Positions 11,701 through 25,485 of a stretch of DNA of 64,000 nucleotides are shown here, piece after piece. Source of the stretch: Schizochytrium sp. TIO01 (taxonomy: Eukaryota; Sar; Bigyra; Thraustochytrida; Thraustochytriidae); the NCBI GenBank assembly GCA_004764695.1, contig SMSO01000033.1, forward strand, positions 1,813,001 through 1,877,000, read 5' to 3'. The notes beneath the pieces are model-generated. The model saw nothing but the letters and a program-made list of their open reading frames with translations. It made no database searches and was not told the origin of the DNA. A program made the position numbers and the translations under genes. Numbering within the stretch: the first letter of the stretch is position 1; the number at the start of each line of letters is the position of its first letter.

Positions 11701-13976
11701 CGGTGCAACAAATGTATCTATTGTAGATGTGGCTCAAGATTGTGGTCGATCAAGCAGTCTCAAACTCCAAGCAAACTGTTGTTTAGAAATGAGATACATC
11801 GGGAGTCAATATGATCAATTCGCCTATAGTTCTGGAAGGCACTCCTCCATCTCACTCGTGGGTACCTTTCTTTCTTTCCAATCCTTCCTTTCTTAATAAT
11901 TATAAGTAAATACCAACGTGCCTGGAGCAGAGTTTTTCTAGTTAGTGGTTTCGGACCATCCGGGACCACGTGACTGTATCAACTTAACAAACGGCAGAAG
12001 GCGCGTTCAGAGTAACGCTTGGAGTATTCATTTCACTTTCTCCCCTTTCTTAGTTGAACAAACTGTATCGACGTGCGCACTCACCAATACACTGAAGTGT
12101 TTACTTTACCATTGTGAGTTTCATTTCTTTCTTTCTCGTTGTCTTGACTCTCTTATCATGAATTAATACCGTGTTGCTGACTCTTTTCTCTTTTTCTTTT
12201 TAAATTATTAAAAAAAAAACAAAAAAAACATTCTGTTTTATTCGTGTGTCCTGAAAAGCACACCAATTCTTAAGCAGCAGAGACTCGCTTTTCATTTTTC
12301 CCGTTCTGTGTCCTTATGCATCCCAGAAAAAGACTAAAAGATTAAAAGTTAACAACAAGCTGCGGGGATAACCTTTGCCACGTGAGGCTCCGCCTCCGAA
12401 AAAAAAAAGGGAGACCACTTCTTTGAATAAATGTAGACGACACCAGAGTATTACTTCTGCCGGCGTATAACAATAGCATGCAGCGTGGCCGCGTTAATAC
12501 GGATATTAGTTCAAACTCACTCGAGCAAATATCACCTCGATGAAGACAGCGAAATCTCTCTCAGGTGAATTTCTGAGGGCATCGTTAGTGTCACACTCAG
12601 GTCGAAGGGGGAACCAGCAGCGCGTGGGATTGAGTGGCAGTGAGGGAAGAATCCCCGCAGCTCAAGCAGCGCACGTCCCGCAGCCCAAGCCATCACGTGA
12701 AAGCCCTCACGAGAAACTGAGAAACTGAGAAACTGCAGTGAGCTTCTTTCACGCTATCCTCGCCTGCTCTTCCCATACCTGTCGCGGCGATGACTCCAGC
12801 ACAGATAGTAAATATCCAATGTCTCACGGTGTCGCACATTTAGCATGAATCAACTTCATACGCTCCCTTCGAAAGCAAGCTTCGACCTCTGCTTATTTTA
12901 AAACTACTTCTGTGCCAAGAGCCCTTGGTGACCCTGGGCTTGCTATCCATTAAACTTTCTATGCGACTGCTACTATATGCGGTCCTCGCTGTTTTTTCTC
13001 ATCATGTAGCTAGCTATATATAGCTATCTGCCTTAAACTGGCGAGCGCTTTTTTCGTCTTCGGTCACGGCCAACTAAAAGCCACCGCGGACCCGACGCAG
13101 CGACGGCGGGGGTGAATCCCCGTGCGTTGAAGCTGGCGAAGTTGATGCTGTGGCGAGACTGGCGACTCGCAAGAGAAATGAATGCCTCGTTGGGTCTAGC
13201 CGGCAAGGCAGCTAAAGCAGCAGGATACAGCTTCGTTTGGCTTGCAGCGAGCGTCCGCAAGGGTCAAGGGGAAGATTTCTGATTGGGGCTTTTCAGAAAG
13301 AAAAAGATTTTCTTTCTTTCCTTCTTGGCTTTGGTTATGCTCAACTCTATTCAGGCTCTCGGCCCTTTCAGTTAACCCTTTTTTAAACCCTTTTTTTTTT
13401 TTTTAATGTTTGATTTTTAAAGTTAATTAAACATTTAACTGAAAGAAGAAGGGTTTGGAAGAAGAAAAAAAATCAAACTTCAAACTTCAAACTTAACTAC
13501 AACAAACTATTTAAAAAAGGCACCGCACAGTGTTAGGGTAGCACCTACCTACTAGTACCTAATAGTTAAACTTCGGGTCTTTCTTCCCTTCGTACTCCAT
13601 TTTCTTCTGTTACCGTCTAATTTTCCAAAGGGCGATTATGGGTCTTCGATTTCCGAAGATCTTGGGCTCTTGGCTCTCTTTCTGCATAAAGATGTCCAAG
13701 CCTCGAGCCAGCTGCAGGCTCCCCGATCGTCGCGCCCGCCCGGGGTTTGTAGCGCTTGAGCGGTCCTATGCAGCGCCGGATAGAACGTGACGGCGCCGGA
13801 AAGAAGAGGAGAAGAGGGTCTGGTCTGGGCAAGGGCACCCACCGCGACGTGATGACCGTCTGTTCTTGCCATAATACAAACACGTATGCAGATTATGAAA
13901 GAGACAGAGAGAAAAGTGACCGAAAGGATCCGTCGTTCAGAGTTTCTCTTGATAAGCTGAAGAAGTTCAAGGAACA

Positions 13977-14061
13977 AATGAATGAATGAAGGAATGAAGG
14001 AATGAATGAATGAATGAATGAATGAATGAATGAAGGAATGAAGGAATGAAGGAATGAATGT
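13977..14061. repeat. (TGAA)n microsatellite with GGAA variants
   Basis: About 21 units of the tetramer, several carrying the same variant in the pattern TGAAGGAA. Confidence 0.95.
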
Positions 14062-14225
14062 ATGTCAAAAGAGGCACATTCTCCATGATAAGACAGACCA
14101 TTCCACCTGTTTGTAGCCTGCAACCTCGAGGAGGGAGGCCCAACGGTGGAACCGGAAATGTTTCTGCATGCAAGAGCTCAGGTGCAGCCCGCAAGGCGAA
14201 GGAAGGCTTAGAAGCGGGAGCTATC

Positions 14226-14272
14226 GTGAGTGAGTGAGTGAGTCTTTGATCGTGCGTGAGTGAGTGAGTGAG
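14226..14272. repeat. (GTGA)n interrupted tandem repeat
   Basis: Two GTGA tracts flank a unique 15-base spacer (about 14244-14257). Confidence 0.85.
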
Positions 14273-15727
14273 GACGAGAGACGCGCCGCTGTTTCCCCTC
14301 TTCTTGGCTAAAAGCTGGGATCTGAAAGAGAGCTAAAAGCGCTGCCATTTGCTGTTATCATTCAAGATGGATCCCCCTCTTCAGGCAGGTCAGCCAATGA
14401 AGAATCGATCTGCAAGGCGGCGATGAAGCGAAGGGGATATTGGGCGAGGAATCTGCGATGATAAGGTATCCATCCGCCGCACTGGGTGAGGTTGAGAGCT
14501 CTCTCGTATGTGGCGGGTTGGCTGCGATGGTGGATCTAGATCGAACCTAGGGATACGTCGCGATCACGCTAAATCTACGAAAGTCCCACTGAGGCTTTCT
14601 TTGACACGGCGTGGCTTGTTTGGGCAGGTTTCTCGTGGGTCCTATCGAGGTTTTCAAGAAAACGTTAATCCAGCCATCAGAACAATCGAAGCAAACTCGT
14701 TTTCTCACTGGAAGTGCCACTTTTTTCGATTGAAAGTTCGTTCCTTTAATTTGCTGTAATTTTAGTTTAAAAGATTAGTTTATTTCAATTTAAATTAAAA
14801 AGTTTAAATGATATCAAAGAACGGATTGAATGAAAGTCACTTTCGAAAGGCTGTGTTGTTTTTGCTTTTTTTTTTTCTACAATTAAAAACATGAAAGAAC
14901 AACATCGAATGATGACACGGGAAGGAAGAAGGAGAAGAGAGTTCTGCGTAGAAAATAAAGAAACGGTTATCGAAACATGGAAAACTGGGGAATACATGGG
15001 CGAATGAATGGAGCATGGATGCCCACTCGGCCATCCATGCATGTGGACTTTGGAGGCAGAGCATTCGAGGGCACCGAAATAGAATTAACATAGACGGTGC
15101 TCTGACTCTAGACGCAACGAATGGCAGCGCTGGAACCCACGGACACGCAAACCGCATTCTTGAAGGGGATTTTTGCGGACTTCACGGTCAAATGTAGGAA
15201 ACCAATGGCATTCGATGTACCATTAGATGGCAGATGCATAGACCTCGTAGAGTCTTATCTTATCAACTGCGCGGCTGATTAAGACAGAACAGCGCCTTGG
15301 ATGAAAAGTTGAGCGAAATCATGCCAAGTTCCGGTGGCTACGAAGTGATTCACTGTAGATGTTCATTTGTTCACGGTGCTTTTGTTCCGATTCATGCATC
15401 ATCAATCCAGGGATACTGACTGGCTAGTAAGACACCAGACAGTGAAGATAGTGCCCGCGAATGAAAGCTTGAGCTCAAGCAAGCGTGCAATTTTCCTGCG
15501 ACCACAGGGGAACCTCGGGTTGACGTATATGTTGACGCGCTTTTCCATTTGCTTCGACGAGCCTTGCCAATAATAGGCGAACAGCCAGAAAATTGGGAAC
15601 GTGACTATTCGTACAGTAAGTCAACTTGAAGTTTTACTTTTACCTTTATGGAGGTACCAGCCATAAAGCATAGGCCTACGTTAAAAAACGTTTTATTAAA
15701 TAAAACGTTTTTATTTTAATTAACAAT

Positions 15728-15752
15728 AAAATGAAATGAAATGAAATGAAAT
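15728..15752. repeat. (AAATG)n microsatellite
   Basis: Five tandem pentamers followed closely by a short AT dinucleotide run (about 15760-15772). Confidence 0.85.
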
Positions 15753-18700
15753 AAACATGTATATATATATATGTAATGTTTGGTCTCTGCTTTTGACGAG
15801 GCACTTTTTTAATTTTGGATTGGAAAAAAACCTGTACGTACGTACCTAAAGTTCCCCAGCCACGAAGCTGAGCCCTGTGAAGCGGCGTCACCGCTCTTCG
15901 CCAGCACGCAGAAGAGACCATCGCAGTCGACGGCGCAAGGCAGCCTTCAGATTACGACGGCGCCGGTGCAGGTAAAGGCAGAGAGCCTTGTCATAGAGCA
16001 CGCATGCTCTTCCACCTCTTCAGAAAATGCCACGCAGCGCGATCTTTCTCCAATCTTTTTCTTTCTCTTTTTTCTTTTTCAAGGCCGTATGTAGATAGAT
16101 AGCCGTGGTTCAGAATTCATCTCGCTTCTGCTTGCATGAGAAACAAGCAATTGAAAAGAAACTAATGAATGAGTGATTGAATGAATGAACAACCCAAAGA
16201 AGGGAAGATAGAAGGGAGTGAGTGAGAGTGCTGCACGCTTGTTCCTCAGCACTCTTTGAACTGCTCAGTTCGCAGTTTGGACTATATTGTGTTATAAATC
16301 ACGACACTATTTTTTGAAGGAGAAGAGTGTCCGTGTTCTCTTTCGCTGTTCTTCTTCTTCCTTTCTTCCCCTGGAAAGCTGGGAAACGATCAAAAGGAGG
16401 ATGAGGAAGTTGGAGGCAAGAATGAGGGGACAGCGAGGAATTTAAAACTCGCGCAAAGAAGAGCAGAGAAACCAGAGCTGGCCTGGCATCCATCGATCGA
16501 CCTGGAATGGTGGGCGGGGAACGCAGACGTGTCCTCCGTCGCTTCGACGATGCTCGAGCGGCGGCCTGCCTCTCGCCTGCAATGGACTCTGCGGCGTTGG
16601 CTTGAGTGACGTTCAAAGGCTCTCTTTGGGTGGCTGCCGTGAAAGATGGTTGGATGGAGAGGAAAACAGCGAGGAAAGAAAGTGCGAGGAGAGAAAACAT
16701 GGGGTCTCCATCTAGTGAGACTTATTAGCCCCTTAGGGGAAATGCCGACGCACCAAGGCACTAGGTCGTTCCTAGTCTCGAAGGAGAAAGAGCAAAGAAG
16801 TCGATACCTAAAAGTCCAATTGGTGTGGCTGGAATGCCACTTGTAGGCCCCATTGACTTCTTTGCGAATCATGATGACGGCAAGTTAAGCCAGGGAGTAT
16901 CTTCATGGGTCATATTACATGAATGTCAAGTGTTTGAGATGGATTGCTGAAGAAAATAAGCACGATCTTCCTCGAGATGGATTACAGTAATTCGCGCAAG
17001 AGAATTTATGTCGAGTAGGAGCAATACCAGCGTGTGACACCACGCCTTCATAGTTTTTTGCAAGGGAGTGTGGATTCGCAAGGGCGTCCAGTCAACGAGG
17101 TTTAAAGCGAGGTTTAAAGCGACGTAAACAACTTGAAAGATTTAACAAGAAATAAACACGGTCCATTCCAGGGCCGATGAGAAGCTCGAAGGAGCTGGGC
17201 TGCACCGGAACATCGGTACATCCCAACTTCTGGGAGAAATGGCGAAGTTTCTTTGTGGATGAAACACTAAATTGTTAAGGTGGCGTGTCAACTCCTTATC
17301 TATTCATCTCGTCGGCTGTGTGATTACTCACTCCGCCGGGTAGTGTGAATGCGTCAGACACCAACATTTTGAAAGATCTACAGACTGAGCCTTTAATCAA
17401 AACTTTTTCTAAATTTTCTGGGGATTAGGACTGCAATCCGATCAAGATATGTAGTTAAAAACATTCTTTCCGTTGCTTATTAGCTGGGCCGTGTTTTGCC
17501 GATGTGAAAGCAGAAAACTCGCAATTCTCATCAGATATCCAGGCCAAGTCTGATATATTGTATATTGCACTGCACATCATGATGCTGACACACATCAGTG
17601 ATTAAAAATTTATTCATTGTGAAGGATCTTCAAAGATGATGATTTTAAAAAGATGTGTTCCTAAAATTTGGCTTGATTAATGATAGCCGGATTGGTTCTT
17701 GACAAACTGTATGCCGCGCCAACGCTATTTCTCCTCTTCTCCTGAACAGGAGTCTTGCTAAGCTAGGTTTTCCATGCACTTATGTACTTCGACCCTGTAA
17801 CGCATGAATTTGATAGTCTAGTAGCTATAAAAATGGGTCTGACTTCTTGACTCGCAACGCTGGGTGGGACTGACTTTATATTGCCTGACAGCCTGTAACG
17901 GATTCAAGCCTCTGAGACAGATACAAGTTCAACATCCAAATCTAGACAGCTCGCTATTTGCCAATAGGTACAATGTATCTTATCGTACTTCCTCGTGAAA
18001 GTTAAAGCAAACGCTGTACGAATGCCTCCTCTGATTGCATAGGTAGGTAGGTGTCTGTGTCTTTGCAAAAATATTCTACGAGTAGCATATTCATGATATT
18101 CGAATGATTTCTTATCTATAATTAGTACCATCAAAAAACACAAGATTGTTATGCACTGCCCAAATATCCAGCTTTCGCTGACAAGTTTGGCTCATGTAGC
18201 TAACATCCTGCCAAATAATCAACGGCCTGCTAGCGAATAAGCTACTAGCAGAATTCTCGTGATAATGATGATCACGTTTATCATAATGCTCACTGAGTTC
18301 CCATAAACCGTGCTCTGCAACGAATTCCGAGCACAAAACCTACAAAAAGAAAAGGCCCTGGAAGCACAGCACGCTTATTAGTAGCTCTGAAAGGTAAGTA
18401 GTAACAACTTCTATTTAAGGAGTACTGCTAAAACTAGGTATTTATCTTTATATATATATATAATTTTTTTTAATAGCAAGAAATCATAATAGTTTCGTAT
18501 TAATTAGAGCTTTAGGAGCTAATGACTCTAAAGCTGAAGATGCTGGCCACAAATAATATATGTTTCCTTCAGGATGGCTCGGTAGCAAGGAAAGCCAACT
18601 CCTCACAGCAATACCTCTTAACGTCTTAAAACTTGCCGCTGACTCAAAGCAGGCTGGTTTCCTGGATTCTGCTTTTAATTTTATAAATTCCATCTTTCGA

Positions 18701-19780
18701 AGCACTCTAAATGTAAATCAGCAACTATATGTACTGCTAGGTATAAAGATAACTTTAGCTTTGGTAGTTAGATGTGGTGGGGACCCTTGGCATAGGTCTT
18801 ATCTAATCTTCAGTGAGAATTCTCAAACTGAATACTGATTGGAAATGTTGATGTTGCCCAAGTAAACTTTGCAAAAGAGTTCGGATTTGAGGCCGGGAAG
18901 GGAAGACTGTTTGATTGGTTTGAGTACAGCTGCCCAAGTTTAGCTGACTTGGAATTGCAAAACTAATAGTCAGCACCTCTCTCGACCGCATCGCCTAATA
19001 CAATATAGATTGTCAAACAGAAGAAAAATCTATTATTTATTATTTCTCATTTTCAGTTTTACTTTTTAAGGCCCAGATCACCATCATAATTATGACTGTA
19101 AAGGGCCTTTCGTAGTCTTCAGTTTCTTCATACCATTAAATGCTCAATACAGTGTAGGAAAGGAAGCCTGAGAGTAATATTTTCAAAGAATGATCTATTT
19201 GGCTTCACATTGAATCGAGTTGATCTTATAATAAAAGGCAAATTGATTCCATGCATCATTTTCCCCCCAAAGCTAGCAGCAGAGTATTTATTAACCATCA
19301 ATTCACAAGTCATGAGTTTTATTTTTCTGCATTAATAGAAAGGACCAAAACCTTGTATTCTTGGATGCGAATAAATTTATTGCACTTGGGTTTACTTTTG
19401 TGATAAAATTTGCACGGTGGAATCATTGAAGCTGTGTCTTGAAATTTTTACAAAGAAATCAAGAAGAGGCTGTAAAATAATATACAATTTCAATCGTGAA
19501 ACTTACTTCGTGCGGTTCTGTCCCTAAGTTATTGAAGTGCATGGCTTGTTAAAACTTTAAACATTCTTTATTTTGAAGAAAAAAATCCCTACACGAGTTA
19601 AATTTTGGTACCGGGCGAGCATGCAGAGTAGGCATATGATAAGTAATAGTACGAGGTTGCCAACTGCGCATCACCTTTGAAGGATGAGACTTGGACAATT
19701 GAAAACTGTCAAGTCTGTCATTATGATTTCGGGAGAAAGAATCTCCTCAAAAAGGAGCAATGACGCGAAAAAAGCCCCCT

Positions 19781-22700
19781 TTACTCCTGGTTCGGGCAAG
19801 AGAGAGAGTTCTCGTACGAGAACTGGTAGCTGATGGAGTAACCAAAACTAGCCATACAGGTAGCCTTTACATTAGCGCTTGCCGGGCATCCATCTTCGGT
19901 GTTGAGTACGTCACACTGCTCGAAACGGATCGGATAAACGAAGAGCGGGTAATACTTGCTATCCGTAGCGAAGAGCTGCAAAGAGTCATTGCATGGCATA
20001 AGGTTCTCGGGCATGAAAAACACCTCAACCCAAGCTGTTCCATTGTAGTATTGCACAGAAATACCTTGCACACAAGGGTCCACCTCATCACGTGTAGTAT
20101 ATTCGCTGACAGAGCTCGCGCAGTAACTCGAGTCATCAGAGCGCAAACCAGCAGATCCATACTTTTCAACAATGAGGTAGGGCTCGCTAGTAGACTCACC
20201 AAGATCCTCACAAGCACTAATGAACTCATCATCAGTCTCTGTAGAGTTCTTTTGGGGCAAAAGTGCAGTGCAGACTGCCGTAATCCAAGCTTGGCCAGTG
20301 GCCTTTTCAGAAGTCTTCAAAATGTTGCTTGAGCATGTCTCTACGCTATTCCGGCTGGTTTGCGATCTCACACCAGCGCTCAATACCGCGTTCTAACTGC
20401 TCGGGGGTACATGCACCAGACCAAAAGGCCTTACAAGCCAAGTGTGCCAATGTCAACGAAGTCTCCTCACACTCCTCGGCATAAGTGTTGTTGGTGTACT
20501 CGCCACCATACTGGTACATATCAGCATTCACTGCATAGCCGCCAATATCATCACGATCCATAGTGGCATCGACAAGGTGTTCAATATTGAGACGATAGCC
20601 ACCAATATAATCGGTTGTGAGCGACTCTGAGTATACACATGTAACACGGAAGAAAATGCCAGATACCGGGTCATAGACAGCCCAGACGCGCTCGTTGTCT
20701 CCATAGCCATCCTCTCCACCATCGGTAAAGGTCAAGTTGAGTGCCTCAGAAATGTCTTTGCCTGACACTGTAGTCCAGCCGGCATACTCTGAGCCGTCAT
20801 AGCAAGCCTCAGGGTCCAAAGTGTAGTGACCAAGTGAAGTATTCAGGAGAAGTTTGTCAAGAATGGAGCGCTCGCCAGTGTAAAAGCTCAAACGATAGAG
20901 TGGATCTTCTACGGTATAGAGAACAATTTCATCCTCACCAGACTTTTCCCAATCAGGCAAGCATGGTGATCCGTAAGCACCGATGTTGCCCCGGCTATTG
21001 CCCATGAGGTCACGAACGGTTTGGTTCCAAATACACGGGTTACCGGCGTGGTCAACAAGCGAGTCGCAAATTGATTCGTAAGGCCAACAGTCCTGATCAC
21101 GGGCGTCACAGACGATGAGCTTCTCGCGAGATCCATCAAAGGCTTGGCCAATCGGATCACCCCAAAGAGCAGCTTCGTTACAACATGAGCTAGATACAGT
21201 GTCGCTAGAGAAGTTGGTGACAACTGTGAGTGTCATTGTAGCGTTTGTTGAGTCCTGTTTAAGTTCTTCGCATACAGCGCTGATGGAACTGTTCGTGATG
21301 TCGCAGTATGGAGTCGTTACCATGAGTTCACGGCAACTCTGGTCTTCCTCACCTACTAAGTAGTTGCAGGTTTCGCAACACGTTTCACAGTAACCCATAG
21401 AATACTCATCATTGAAAGACGAGGTACAGACTTCAGGAGGTGAGTCAGTGTTCTCTGAGCAAGTCGAACATGTGGAATCAGAGCTTGTCGTAACATCCTC
21501 GGCACAAACACCATTGTATAAGGTCAAAGATCCAGTTACGTCGCTTGTGGGCTTGCAGCCAGTTCCGGGAACCTTGACGAGGCACTCTGCAGAAAGGCCA
21601 CACTGGCGGAAACGCACATATTGAGTGAACAGCTCGGGGAAACGATCGCCCGTGGCTTCTAGGACAGTTGTAGAGCAAGGAGGCGTCTCGGGAGGGATGT
21701 ACAAGAGAGTCACCCAGGTACCATTGCTCAGTTCTGCTTCAACAGCAACACCATTGGCACACGTAAGATCGTCAGGAATGGTGGTGTAGTTGTCAATGGA
21801 GGTACCGCATGTAACATCAGAGGTAGTCCACTGGTGCTCAATGATACCGGAGTATGTTTGAGACCAAGAGTAAGCCCCGAATTCTTCCATGTTGGACATA
21901 CATTCGGTGATGTAGGAGTTCTGAGCAGTACTGCCGTAAGTCTCTTCTGAGTTCATTTGGCACGCATACTCAAGCCAGGTGTATGCTTGCTCCTCATCAG
22001 TACCATTAGTGATTTCTTGCAGACAAACATCCACCATTTCACTGTAGGTACTAGCCGAGACGGAAGCCTGGGTGTTGGACAACTCGGCGTTTTCGCACCA
22101 GTATTGTTGCCAGCCTTCCACGGTACGGTTGTAACACGTGTTCTCAGTAAGAGCCTTGCAAGTGTTAACAAGGTCAGGGAGAGAGCGTTCAAGACATTGC
22201 ATATGAAGTGCAGCAGAATCCAAAACATTTGAACCATGCTGATCCTCGTTATCAATGACACCCGTGAAACAGAAACCATCACCTGCGGTGGTGTTCTGAG
22301 TTGTCACAATGCTGTCAATATCAAGACGCGTGCGAGTTGCTCCAACAGCCTTGGTACAAATGACAGTGACAAAAATACCGAGTTCGGAATCACCTACTTT
22401 CCAGTGAACCTCCACATCGATCGGAGAGGTGACAGACCAACTCGAAGGCAATGAGGATTCCGAAGATGGCAATGTCCAAGCTTTTGCGGCATTAGAAACG
22501 TTTACATCGCGAGGGTCGTATTCGAAGCAAGCGTCCGAGTTCAATTGATAAGGCTCACTATCTCCAGGCAGCTGCAGGAGAAAATCAGTTTGAACACCTC
22601 GCTCACCAATGAGGGTAGAGATCTTCAGGTCGTCATCGGTGTCGACCAAGACAAGCTCCATTTGCCCACTAACGTTATAGTCAGCTTGGCATGGAGAGCC

Positions 22701-23267
22701 ATCTTCAAGGTTGCTAGTCCACCAGGAGTAGTGGCTGTTACCCTTAAGCCATTTGCAACGATTGCCAGCGTGGTCGTATTGCTGACGGCAGATGCTCTGC
22801 TCCATCTCACATGTGGTAAAGTTACGAGCATCGCACTCAATCATTAGATCAAATGTTCCATTGAAGGACTCACACAATGGATCGCCATAGCACTTGCAGG
22901 AACGGCAACATGTATCCTCCTCATCCGGGTACACAAACTCGAGCTCCAAGGTGATAGAGTCATTGGAGGCAGGGGTGTAACCAGAGCAGCCTCCAATATT
23001 GATGTTATCACAGTAACGTTCAGAAAGGAGCTGTGTACGGCAAACAGCTTCGTCGGCCTCGTCAATAGAAGCAGCAAGTACATTGCCACAACACGAGCTA
23101 AACCCAAAGCTTGCAGAGCTGCATGAAGAATCCGAACTTGAGGAGTCGCTGACTGAAATGGTGCCTTCAGTGACACTACAAGTGTCTAGTGTCTGTGCTT
23201 CGACATTCTGAGATGCGCATAAAACTGAAAACACGGCACAGGTCAGAAGAACTGCTGATGCCTTCAT
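19781..23267 (-). pseudogene. Secreted Cys-rich two-module protein, array copy 2, one frameshift
   Basis: Homologous to its neighbours over the full length, but split into two frames. The upstream frame (20346-23267) gives 973 aa. It starts with a signal peptide of about 24 residues ending VEAQ, followed by CCGN and the first GDP-x4-FDG. The second GDP-x4-FDG is near residue 702. The frame then stops after ANQPE. The C-terminal 190 or so residues continue in another frame from about 20350 to 19781. The break is explained by one extra base in the CCGG at 20351-20354; without it the length would be about 1161 aa, as in the paralogs. Frame and cysteine pattern are otherwise conserved on both sides, so the break is recent or a sequencing error. 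If real, the product lacks the last part of module 2. Confidence 0.85.
20351..20354 (-). other. Frameshift site in array copy 2 (+1 base)
   Basis: At the four bases CCGG the reading frame shifts. The upstream frame reads ANQPE then a stop. The conserved continuation (NSVETCSS) lies one base over, as in the paralogs, which have ANQP followed by [ND][ST]V. Confidence 0.8.
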
Positions 23268-25473
23268 GGCGACCTTGGAGTGCTACCCTTTCGAGGGCTT
23301 GTGCCTGTAGTCCAAGCTCTATTGGGGGTTTGCTAGCACTTCCCCGAGTCGATTGGCTCTTCTTGAATTAAACTACTAGGAAGGGAAAATGCGCTTCTAG
23401 GTTTCCAGATTGCTAGACCCTTGAGCAAGGCGTCCTCTGAAGTTTAAGTTTTGCCGTGGAAACAAGAGACTTTCGATGCAAGGTGCTGTAATTCCGTGCT
23501 TCGTAAAAACTAACATTTTCCTCCTATAGTCAATCAATCATCAAGCAGCTATCGTAAGGTAGGAGGAGGTAATAGTAGGAAGTACTTCTTCTCCTCTTTC
23601 GTTTAATGCTAGACGAGCGGCACCATTCGCTATAGATACAAATGGTAGCTCGATCAGGCATGAGTGCCCTAATCGCTACTAGCCAGCTGCTCAATTCGTG
23701 CTGAAAGATCACCTAAATCGTTGGCGCAGTGCAGAGGTGCACGCGAACTCTGAGCCACGACTCCAAAAGTTCGGAAATACTGGAATCGCTGAGCGCCGAA
23801 CGCCCCACCCACGCAAATGAGTCACCTAAATAAGTAAGCGCCTTGCAGTGCTGACTTAAGGTGCGCCAATATTCTTGCTCGCGAGCAACTAACTCCAAGA
23901 CTCGCTTGCCGCCGGGCCTGCGTGCTGCTGCGAGAACCTGCGTGGTCACTGGCGGCCTTCAGGGGCCTCAACACTTCTTCAAGAGGCCTACAAGCCGCCA
24001 ACGGGGGCGCTCGCTACCTAGTGTGACAGGAAACTCCGTGCGAATGAAAGAAGGACGTCATCATCTCATCGATCTGTGAGAATCTCAATCAATCCTTCGC
24101 AGTTTTTGCGCTCACTCCTTTCGTCGACGTGGGGATTTTACATCTCAAGTCTCCATCTTGTTTCTTTTAAACTTAAAGAAACAACACGTAGTGTGAGTAG
24201 TTTAGTTAGTGCCACGGCCTTTGCCAAACAAAGCACTCGAACGGAGCGGAGGTCCAAGCAACGCTCTGAAGCAAGAGCGGGACAGGCTGAGCCTGAAGTC
24301 AGCACGCCAATCCCCTCGTCACCACACGCTTGGGGTTGAAACAGGGGTGCGGTTGCTTGCACATAATGTCGTCGCTGGCAGTGATTAGCTATCATATCGG
24401 GCCAGAAAAGAGCGAGAAGCAAAGAAGTCCGGGGCGTTCAAAGCCGCACTTCGCAGGTAAAAGCAGTTCTTTCTTTTTAATTGAAAACAAGAATTAAGAT
24501 AAGTTCACGATGTAAAAAAAAAGCAAAATAGTTTCGCGAACGTGCCGCTCACCACCCAGGCCGAGGCGCGCTCACTGTATTTTCAAACTTTGGGCCGGGG
24601 GCTACGAAGCTCGGGACTCCATACGGACGGCACCTCGCTAGCTACCTACACGTTTGGCAAGAGGCCGGAATCTTTAGCGAAACCAACGGCGAATGGAGGA
24701 TTCCTAGAATGTAAAAAAGCAACTTCCATCGAGTATGGATTCTTCTAGTGCAGGCCTCACTAATTAACTGGTACTAGCTCCTGTATAGTATTTTTATTTT
24801 TATTTATCTTTTAATTATTATTATTTTTCATGAAAAGAACATTCGTGCGTAGAGAGCACGTGCTGCCCAAGGACGCGACCGAATTCAAAGCAGTCTTTGC
24901 TGCTCGGCACTCCTCCATTCTCTTCTTTGCACCTCGTAGCTGACCTTCACTGGTGCCATCAGCCAAACATCAGCCCAAACAACAGGACTGACCTGGGCTC
25001 TCTCTTCTACCGAGCAACCAGACTAAAGGCACACCGCGTCAGTGGCGGCTGTTCTGAGTTTTCTTTTTTGGACAGCGCATCATGCCTCATATATGTTATT
25101 TTTTCCAGTGTCAGACTTTTTCTACTCGATTCCAATAGTGTGGTCGTTAAGCTCTTATGAAAGCAAAACAGTGTACTAAGTTTCATAGGTGGAACTGGAG
25201 AGCGGTGGAAAGGGAAAGAATCACAGATAACCTCAGCAGTGAGTCGAAAGTGCGTAGCTATGGCTATGATACCTTGCGGCTCTTAATCTGTGAACTGATA
25301 GTTACTATGTAGGGACTGCTGGTGCGCAAGATAGAGCGCCGGAGCTGTTCCTGACAGGTGTAAACTTGTGTGTTTTCATAGGCACCATATCGGGGATTCG
25401 TGAGCTTGGCTCGTAAGGCATTGGAAAAGTGGGCTTCGAAGGAAGGATCTTGAAAAGAGCAAGTTGCGCAGCA

Positions 25474-25485
25474 GCGCGGTGTGCA
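25474..25485 (+). repeat. GCGCGGTGTGCA dispersed 12-mer, copy a
   Basis: An exact 12-mer also found at 32067-32078, 39811-39822 and, inverted, 46537-46548. It lies 2.2 kb upstream of the copy 2 start. Its role is unknown. Confidence 0.6.

Larger units (their letters stand above)
4501..12400. other. Long intergenic region, left part; no gene recognised
   Basis: This is the left half of the 15.5 kb gap between array copies 1 and 2. Open frames are short (at most about 130 codons), overlap on opposite strands and give low-complexity or unfamiliar peptides. The region carries several simple repeats (listed separately), a 23-T run at 10119-10141 and a GC-richer patch at about 8420-8640. Spliced genes with short exons cannot be excluded from sequence reading alone, but nothing supports one. 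Confidence 0.5.
12401..19780. other. Long intergenic region, right part; no gene recognised
   Basis: This is the right half of the 15.5 kb gap. It mixes AT-rich and moderately GC-rich patches (about 13.0-13.9 kb and 16.3-16.7 kb). Overlapping open frames at 16299-16872 on the minus strand give Arg/Ser-rich peptides without recognisable domains. Sequence close to 19780 should contain the 3' UTR of array copy 2. I see no TE ends, tRNA or other RNA gene. Confidence 0.5.
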
